The notes below the pieces were generated by a model. That model searched no databases. It was not told the DNA's origin and worked only from the letters and a program-made list of their open reading frames with translations. A DNA stretch of 64,000 nt from Allopusillimonas ginsengisoli (lineage in GTDB: Bacteria; Pseudomonadota; Gammaproteobacteria; Burkholderiales; Burkholderiaceae_B), in the NCBI RefSeq assembly GCF_004153455.1, contig NZ_SDQE01000007.1:62001-126000 (forward strand), given 5' to 3'. Position numbers and translations under genes: made by a program. How positions within the stretch are numbered: position 1 is the first letter of the stretch; each line of letters opens with the position of its first letter. Positions 58,782 to 64,000 of this stretch are shown here, piece after piece.

Positions 58782-60075
58782 AGTACTCGTCATCTCTCTG
58801 CTGGTGCTGTCGATATTCGGGTTTCTTGCCTGCGGTGTCTGGGTAGGCCTGACGCTGGCGGGAGCCGCATGGCTGGGCATGGAACTGTTTTCCAGCCGTC
58901 CCGCAGGCGATGCCATGGCGATCACGATATGGGGCGCGGCGTCCAGTTGGACACTGACTGCCCTGCCGCTTTTTCTTTGGATGGGCGAAATTCTGTTTCG
59001 CTCGCGTCTATCGCAAGATCTGTTCAAAGGCCTGGCCCCCTGGCTGGATCGCATTCCTGGCCGGCTGTTGCATACCAATATCGTAGGCTGCGCGATTTTT
59101 GCGGCGGTATCGGGCTCCTCGGCGGCTACGTGCGCAACGATCGGCAAGATGACCATCCCTGAGCTTACTCGCCGAGGTTATCCCCAGGACCAGATCATTG
59201 GCACGCTGGCGGGTGCCGGCACTCTGGGCTTGCTCATCCCTCCGTCCATCATCATGATTGTCTATGGCGTGGCGGCAGACGTGTCCATTTCCAAACTGTT
59301 CATAGCAGGCATCCTGCCGGGCATGTTGCTCGCCGGCCTGTTCATGGGCTATATCGCCATCTGGGCTTTATTCAATCCGGACAAGATCCCGCAGGCCGAC
59401 CGCGCAATGAGTTTTTCTCAGAAACTTTATCAGTCGCGCCACCTGATTCCCGTCATTGTCCTGATTGGCGTTGTACTGGGCACAATCTACACCGGTTTTG
59501 CCACGGCGACAGAAGCCGCTGTGGTGGGCGTGATCGGCGCGCTGATTCTGTCGGCCGTTCAGGGCTCGCTCACATGGCCAGTATTCAAAGAATCGCTGAT
59601 GGGCGCGACACGTTTATATTGCATGATCGCACTTATACTGGCTGGCGCTCAGTTTCTGACCTTGTCCATGGGCTATATCGGTTTGCCCCGGGCGCTCGCA
59701 GAATGGATTAGTTCTTTGGGCTTGTCCCAGTTTGGCCTGATCTGCGCGCTGACGGTGTTCTTCATCGTATTGGGATGTTTTCTGGATGGCATTTCCATTG
59801 TCGTACTGACCATGGGCGTGCTGCTGCCCACCGTGACGGCTGCAGGCATAGATCTGATTTGGTTCGGCATCTTCCTGGTCTTTGTCATCGAAATGGCACA
59901 GATTACGCCCCCGGTAGGTTTCAATCTGTTTGTGCTTTCGGGCATGACCAAAAAGGAACTGCCCTATCTTGCCCGCGTGTCACTACCCATGTTTGGGCTT
60001 ATGATCCTGGGCTTGCTGATCATTTATTTTGCCCCAGAGCTGGCAACCTGGCTGCCTCGCAACATGACCATGTAA
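58774..60075 (+). CDS. dctM: TRAP transporter large permease DctM
   Basis: Twelve-helix ion-coupled permease of 433 aa from MNEVLVISLLVLSIFGFLA. Typical blocks are AAVSGSSAATCATIGKMTIP, GTLAGAGTLGLLIPPSI and ITPPVGFNLFVLSGMTKK. The start overlaps dctQ by eight bases; a longer upstream frame is in the dctQ sequence and is rejected. The operon ends at a strong terminator shared with convergent ppiD. Confidence 0.93.
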   Translation: MNEVLVISLLVLSIFGFLACGVWVGLTLAGAAWLGMELFSSRPAGDAMAITIWGAASSWTLTALPLFLWMGEILFRSRLSQDLFKGLAPWLDRIPGRLLHTNIVGCAIFAAVSGSSAATCATIGKMTIPELTRRGYPQDQIIGTLAGAGTLGLLIPPSIIMIVYGVAADVSISKLFIAGILPGMLLAGLFMGYIAIWALFNPDKIPQADRAMSFSQKLYQSRHLIPVIVLIGVVLGTIYTGFATATEAAVVGVIGALILSAVQGSLTWPVFKESLMGATRLYCMIALILAGAQFLTLSMGYIGLPRALAEWISSLGLSQFGLICALTVFFIVLGCFLDGISIVVLTMGVLLPTVTAAGIDLIWFGIFLVFVIEMAQITPPVGFNLFVLSGMTKKELPYLARVSLPMFGLMILGLLIIYFAPELATWLPRNMTM

Positions 60076-60097
60076 AGCGGAACGTCGCAAGTGGATG

Positions 60098-60142
60098 AAA
60101 AAGCCCTCAAGTCCGAAACAGTATTCGGGCTTGAGGGCTTTT
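60098..60142. terminator. Bidirectional terminator between dctM and ppiD
   Basis: About 19 bases on each side (60098-60116 and 60124-60142) pair with a single mismatch, with A- and T-tracts outside. This is a strong terminator for both convergent operons. Confidence 0.88.
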
Positions 60143-60182
60143 CATTGGACCGGGTTCTACGCTTGATCGCGCAGCCTGGAGG

Positions 60183-62147
60183 TCAACTGTCTTCGTTATC
60201 GCCTTGTATGGCTTGCTCGGCCTCGGGCAGGACTTTGACGCCGGCCTGAACGCGCATGGTTGCCAGCACGGCCTGCTCTTCAGCTTCGCCCCACAAGCGC
60301 GCAAGGTTTTGCTGAAGACCGGCCAGTTCGGGATTGTTTGTGGTGCCCGCCTTGGCGTCTTGGACGCGAACCACGACATATCCTTGCGGACCTGTCACGC
60401 CTTCGTAGCGAGGCAAGTCGCTGGTGGATGCCGCAAACGCCGCGTCAGTAACCTCTTTGGGCAATCCCTGCGGATCGATACGGCTCACGGATAGCGGTGA
60501 ACCAAACCCTTCGGACTCCTGCGTGCCGTCATCTTTCTGCAAAGCCGCCAAGACTTGCTCTCCGGCCTTGGTAGCGGCCTGAAGGGAACGTTCGGCCAGC
60601 AATGTGCTGCGAATGTGATCGGTAACTTGCGCCAACTCGGGCACGTGCGCCGGAAGGATTTCCTGCACGCGCACAACCAGCATCGTATCAGGGGAGATTT
60701 CGATGACGCCTGAATTCTGCTTGTCTTTGAGTGCCTGGGACGTGAACAGCGCCCGTCGCACGCGCACATCGTCGAGCAAGGCGGCATCTTCGCTCGCCGA
60801 GGCCGCGTTCTCTGGTACTTCGTCGGAGGCAAGCAGGCGATCGCGGGCGATGCCCGCAGCAGTGCGCAGCTTCAGCCCCAGCGCCTGGGCGGCGGGTTCC
60901 AGACTATCGGGGTTGTCATAGACCAGGCTGGTGAGTTGCGTGGCCATTTCAGCAAAATGGTCTGCGCCCATCTGGCGACGCACCTCGGCCTGAACCTTGG
61001 TTTTGGCCTCTTCGAAAGACTCGCCGTGCTCAGGTTGTACGTCGTTGATGGAAAAGATATGAAAACCGCCGGGACCGTCGATAACGCTGGAGATATCTCC
61101 TTTTTTAAGCGCAAAGACCACGTCTTCGAGATTGGCGGGCCAGGATCCCTTGGTGATCCAGCCCAACTGGCCGCCGTTGGAGGCAGTACCGGCGTCTTGC
61201 GACTTTTCTTTGGCAACCTGGGCAAAGGAAGCCGGGTCGGCCTTGAGCTCCTTGGCGATCGCGGCTGCCTGATCGCGCGCTTTCTGGCGTTGCTCACCCG
61301 TCGCGCCGGCGGGCACGGTAATCTGTATATGGCTGACGTTGACCCGCGCCGGCAGGACGTAGCGGGCTTTGTTCTGATCGTAATAAGCTTGCAGATCACT
61401 GTCGCTGACAGACGGCAGGTTGCTCATGGCCGCCTGCTCGTCCAGAACGAGATACTGCGCAGTAACCTGTTCCGGCAATTCCAGGCTCTGCTTGTTCTTG
61501 TCGTACCACGCCTGAATATCGTCGTCGCTGATGACGATGTCTTTTTCAAAATCGGACGCAGGGAAGGTTTTCAGGCTAACGGTGCGCTGCTCGGTGAGCA
61601 CGCGCTCAAGACGTTCGGTCACTGGGGCGGGCAACATCACCGTGCCGCTGACCGGGCCCAGTACGCGCCGCAGGGCAAGCTCCGCGCGCTGGCTTTCTTC
61701 GAAGTCTCGCGTGCTCATTCCGCTGGAAGCGAGTATCTGGTTATAGCGTTCCGGAGAAAAATGGCCGTCTGCCTGCAATTCTGGCATGGAGGCAATGGCC
61801 TGACGCAGCATGGTATCGGACACGCTGAACCGTTCTACCGTAGCGGTGTCGATGAGCACGCGCCGGTCGACCAACGAATCAAGCAACTGGCGGCGTGCCT
61901 GGGGATTATCGACCAGGGCCGGATCAAAGCCGCCCTGGCTGCTCTGCTGCAGCTGACGCAACTGATTGCTGCGAGCCTGGTCGAACTCCTGTTGCGTTAC
62001 CGCGCCCGACCCGACCTTGACCAGATCGTGATCGCCCGAAACATAGTTGGTATAGCCACTGACCCCGATCAACGCGAAGGAAGGCAGGATCAGCACCAAC
62101 AGGACAAGTTGCATCAGGCGTTGATGCGAACGAATGAAATCGAACAT
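60183..62147 (-). CDS. ppiD: Periplasmic folding chaperone / peptidyl-prolyl isomerase PpiD
   Basis: Inner-membrane anchored SurA-like protein, 654 aa. One helix at about residues 12-30 (LMQLVLLVLILPSFALIGVS), then SurA-N-type chaperone helices (LDSLVDRRVLIDTATVERF). A parvulin domain spans about 260-370 (RVNVSHIQITVPAG, NGGQLGWITKGSWPANLEDV, GPGGFHIFSINDV). PpiD works near the SecYEG exit on new periplasmic and outer-membrane proteins. It is divergent from ugpQ and convergent with dctM. Confidence 0.93.
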   Translation of the reverse strand: MFDFIRSHQRLMQLVLLVLILPSFALIGVSGYTNYVSGDHDLVKVGSGAVTQQEFDQARSNQLRQLQQSSQGGFDPALVDNPQARRQLLDSLVDRRVLIDTATVERFSVSDTMLRQAIASMPELQADGHFSPERYNQILASSGMSTRDFEESQRAELALRRVLGPVSGTVMLPAPVTERLERVLTEQRTVSLKTFPASDFEKDIVISDDDIQAWYDKNKQSLELPEQVTAQYLVLDEQAAMSNLPSVSDSDLQAYYDQNKARYVLPARVNVSHIQITVPAGATGEQRQKARDQAAAIAKELKADPASFAQVAKEKSQDAGTASNGGQLGWITKGSWPANLEDVVFALKKGDISSVIDGPGGFHIFSINDVQPEHGESFEEAKTKVQAEVRRQMGADHFAEMATQLTSLVYDNPDSLEPAAQALGLKLRTAAGIARDRLLASDEVPENAASASEDAALLDDVRVRRALFTSQALKDKQNSGVIEISPDTMLVVRVQEILPAHVPELAQVTDHIRSTLLAERSLQAATKAGEQVLAALQKDDGTQESEGFGSPLSVSRIDPQGLPKEVTDAAFAASTSDLPRYEGVTGPQGYVVVRVQDAKAGTTNNPELAGLQQNLARLWGEAEEQAVLATMRVQAGVKVLPEAEQAIQGDNEDS

Positions 62148-62318
62148 GAATCACTCACAGACAACGCGCCCTGTGCAGGACCGGACGCGCGCAACAGTTG
62201 TTTCGAAAGATTCTTCGAAGTTTACCATTACCCCCGGCATATCCCTGCCGCATTTAACACGCCGGCGGGATAAAATAGGCGGTTTGCCTCAGCCCTTATC
62301 TTCCCGGATCCTGCCAAG

Positions 62319-63077
62319 ATGCCCACCACCTGCCCTAACTGGCCCTATCCCCGTCTCATTGCCCACCGCGGCGCGGGCCGCCAGGCGCCCGAAAACACCC
62401 TGGCCTCCATGCGCCTGGGCGCCGGCCACGGCTTCCTGATGATGGAATATGATGTCAAGCTCAGCCGTGACGGCGTTGCCGTGCTGCTGCACGACGACAC
62501 CATGGATCGCACCTCCAACGGAAGCGGGCGCGCAAGCGACCAGACATTCGCCGAACTGACGCGATTTGATTTTGGCGCCTGGCACTCGCCCAGTTATGCG
62601 GGCGAGCCGATCCCATCCTTGCACGCCATTGCCGCCTACACAATTGCCAATGGCATACACAGCAACATCGAAATCAAGCCCACTACCGGCAGCGAAGCGG
62701 AAACAGGGCGACAGGTTGCGTTACTGGCGCAGGCGCTGTGGCGCGATGCCAGCCTACCCCCACTGCTGTCGTCGTTCTCGGAAACCGCACTGCTGGCCGC
62801 CCAACAGGCAGCGCCTGAGCTGCCACGGGCGCTGCTGCTTGAAAAAGCGCTGCCTGCCGACTGGCAGGAACGCCTCCAACGATTGCAATGTTGCGGTGCC
62901 AACCTCAACGATAAACATACCGACCGCAGCAGTGTCGAGCAGCTTCGCAATGCCGGCTATACCGTGGTGGTCTGGACAGTCAATGATGTTGACCGCGCTC
63001 GGGAACTGCTTGAATGGGGCTGCGACGCCATCGTCACCGACGAAATCGAGGCAATCTCGCCTCGCCATCCCATCTGA
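62319..63077 (+). CDS. ugpQ: Glycerophosphodiester phosphodiesterase
   Basis: Hydrolyses glycerophosphodiesters to glycerol 3-phosphate and an alcohol. The 252-aa TIM barrel is of the cytoplasmic UgpQ type, with no signal peptide. The active-site motif is LIAHRGAGRQAPENTL (His-Arg and Glu), then LLHDDTMDRTSNGSG (second His), and SNIEIKPTTG. VVWTVNDVDRARELL and CDAIVTDEIE close the barrel. It is 12 nt before rlmJ and may recycle phospholipid head groups. No ugp ABC transporter is nearby. Confidence 0.93.
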   Translation: MPTTCPNWPYPRLIAHRGAGRQAPENTLASMRLGAGHGFLMMEYDVKLSRDGVAVLLHDDTMDRTSNGSGRASDQTFAELTRFDFGAWHSPSYAGEPIPSLHAIAAYTIANGIHSNIEIKPTTGSEAETGRQVALLAQALWRDASLPPLLSSFSETALLAAQQAAPELPRALLLEKALPADWQERLQRLQCCGANLNDKHTDRSSVEQLRNAGYTVVVWTVNDVDRARELLEWGCDAIVTDEIEAISPRHPI

Positions 63078-63089
63078 CGGAGGTCATCC

Positions 63090-63944
63090 TTGTTCAGCTA
63101 TCGACACGCCTTTCACGCAGGCAACCATGCGGATGTCCTCAAGCATGCCGTTCTGGTGCACATCCTCGACTACTTCAACCGCAAGGACAACCCTTACTGG
63201 GTGATTGACACCCACGCAGGCGCGGGCATCTACGACCTGCGCAGCGACTGGGCCCTGAAAAACGGCGAATTCACCGAGGGACTGGATCGCCTGCTGGGCG
63301 TCGACAATCTGCCAGCAATACTGCAACGCTACCTGGAAGAAGTGGCGCACTTCAACCCAGACGGCATTGCCAACTTTTACCCCGGCTCGCCCTGGCTGGC
63401 CTTGAACTTGCTGCGCGAGCATGACAGGCTGCGCCTGTTCGAGATGCATCCGTCCGAAGCCGATGCGCTGCGCCACAATCTTCAGACGCTGGGAGGAACC
63501 GCCCTGCGCCTGGCCACGGTATACGAGGCCGACGGATTCAATGGGCTCAAAGGCCAGCTGCCGCCCGCACCTCGCCGCGGGATCACCATCATCGATCCAT
63601 CTTATGAGGACAAGCTGGATTACCGCAAAACACTGCAGGCCCTGAACGAAGGGCTCAAACGCTTTGCGACGGGCTGCTTTGCGATCTGGCATCCCCTGGT
63701 GCAACGACGCGAGGCCAACGAAATGGCTCGCACACTCGAACGCCTGAAGGTGTCGTGGGTCCACGCAACCCTCACTGTACGCAAGCCGGCCGCGGACGGT
63801 TATGGCTTGCACGGCAGCGGAATGTTTGTGGTCAACCCGCCCTGGACGCTCTATCAAGCCCTGGAATCGGCAATGCCCTGGTTGGCAGAACACCTGAAAC
63901 AGGATGATCGATCTGCATTCACCCTGAAGCAATACGGCAACTAA
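63090..63944 (+). CDS. rlmJ: 23S rRNA (adenine-2030-N6)-methyltransferase RlmJ
   Basis: SAM-dependent methyltransferase, 284 aa, acting on A2030 of 23S rRNA. It opens with FSYRHAFHAGNHADVLKHAV, the family signature, and has the SAM motif VIDTHAGAGIYDL and catalytic-type ITIIDPSYEDKLDY (family motif DPPYE; the second Pro is Ser here). The start is TTG at 63090, supported by GGAGG six bases upstream and by the family N terminus. Confidence 0.93.
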   Translation: MFSYRHAFHAGNHADVLKHAVLVHILDYFNRKDNPYWVIDTHAGAGIYDLRSDWALKNGEFTEGLDRLLGVDNLPAILQRYLEEVAHFNPDGIANFYPGSPWLALNLLREHDRLRLFEMHPSEADALRHNLQTLGGTALRLATVYEADGFNGLKGQLPPAPRRGITIIDPSYEDKLDYRKTLQALNEGLKRFATGCFAIWHPLVQRREANEMARTLERLKVSWVHATLTVRKPAADGYGLHGSGMFVVNPPWTLYQALESAMPWLAEHLKQDDRSAFTLKQYGN

Positions 63945-63951
63945 GGCGGCA

Positions 63952-64000
63952 TCAGAACCGCTCGCTCTCCTTCATGTAACGCCACTTACCGGGCGGAAGG
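63952..64000 (-). CDS. C-terminal fragment of an unidentified minus-strand gene
   Basis: The last 16 codons before a TGA read LPPGKWRYMKESERF. The frame runs off the right edge and is convergent with rlmJ, seven bases away. Too short to assign a family; whether it is a real gene rests only on the open frame and spacing. Confidence 0.35.
   Translation of the reverse strand, partial: LPPGKWRYMKESERF

Noticed and set aside
57450-59156. 568-codon open frame opposite the TRAP transporter
   Set aside because: It covers dctP and dctQ in reverse; the plus-strand products are clear and this product has no family features.
60936-62273. 445-codon open frame opposite ppiD
   Set aside because: Antisense shadow of a recognised gene, with no Shine-Dalgarno or known domain.

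Overview
This window is chromosomal DNA from a beta-proteobacterium, most likely family Alcaligenaceae (order Burkholderiales). The inference rests on three things. The gene order rpsB-tsf-pyrH-frr-uppS-cdsA-dxr-rseP-bamA and the folC-dedD-cvpA-purF cluster fit that group. The aceE-aceF-lpdA operon ends in an E3 carrying its own lipoyl domain. The thiolase closely resembles Burkholderiales BktB. I cannot name a genus. I see no rRNA, tRNA, CRISPR array, insertion sequence, phage gene or integrase; this is dense, mostly core-metabolic sequence.

Layout. Positions 1-8993 (minus): translation factors (rpsB, tsf, frr), UMP kinase, isoprenoid and phospholipid synthesis (uppS, dxr, cdsA), the sigma-E site-2 protease rseP, and bamA cut by the window edge. 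Positions 9209-13158 (plus): map, glnD, dsbB. Positions 13217-17551 (minus): folC-dedD-cvpA-purF. Positions 17733-24038 (minus): the pyruvate dehydrogenase operon aceE-aceF-lpdA, closed by a clear terminator. Positions 24331-30398 (plus): a PAS histidine kinase and FixJ-type regulator translationally coupled to folD, then an M3 oligopeptidase and a Sco1-type copper protein. Positions 30411-33234 (minus): a lone lipoamide-dehydrogenase-like flavoprotein, a nitroreductase and pdxJ. Positions 33361-39435 (minus): a complete tripartite RND efflux operon. Positions 39643-40585: a BON lipoprotein and a glycine-zipper protein facing each other.

Positions 40658-43674 (minus) hold the most unusual locus: an exo/endonuclease-phosphatase protein (YbhP type) overlapping a single reading frame that fuses a ClsB-type cardiolipin synthase to a YbhN/MprF-type multi-pass membrane domain. 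Positions 43741-46549 (minus): a TrpXYZ-like ABC importer. Positions 46695-50432 (minus): a spermidine-synthase-like protein, a BktB-type thiolase, an unannotated 46-residue gene with its own leader hairpin and terminator, and an MFS transporter preceded by a tandem 22-bp repeat. Positions 50642-54969 (plus): xth, a 107-residue unknown, gmk, rpoZ, spoT. Positions 54959-56944 (minus): azlD, azlC and an M23 peptidase. Positions 57297-60075 (plus): a TRAP transporter dctPQM. Then ppiD (minus), ugpQ and rlmJ (plus), and the last 16 codons of an unidentified minus-strand gene.

How the parts relate. Envelope biogenesis recurs: bamA, rseP, uppS, cdsA, ppiD, the M23 peptidase, the SPOR protein, cardiolipin synthesis and efflux. 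Central metabolism and growth control are also prominent: PDH, folate, purine and pyrimidine enzymes, glnD, spoT-rpoZ-gmk. The only DNA-binding transcription factor I can see in the 64 kb is the FixJ-type regulator; none of the transporters has an adjacent regulator gene.
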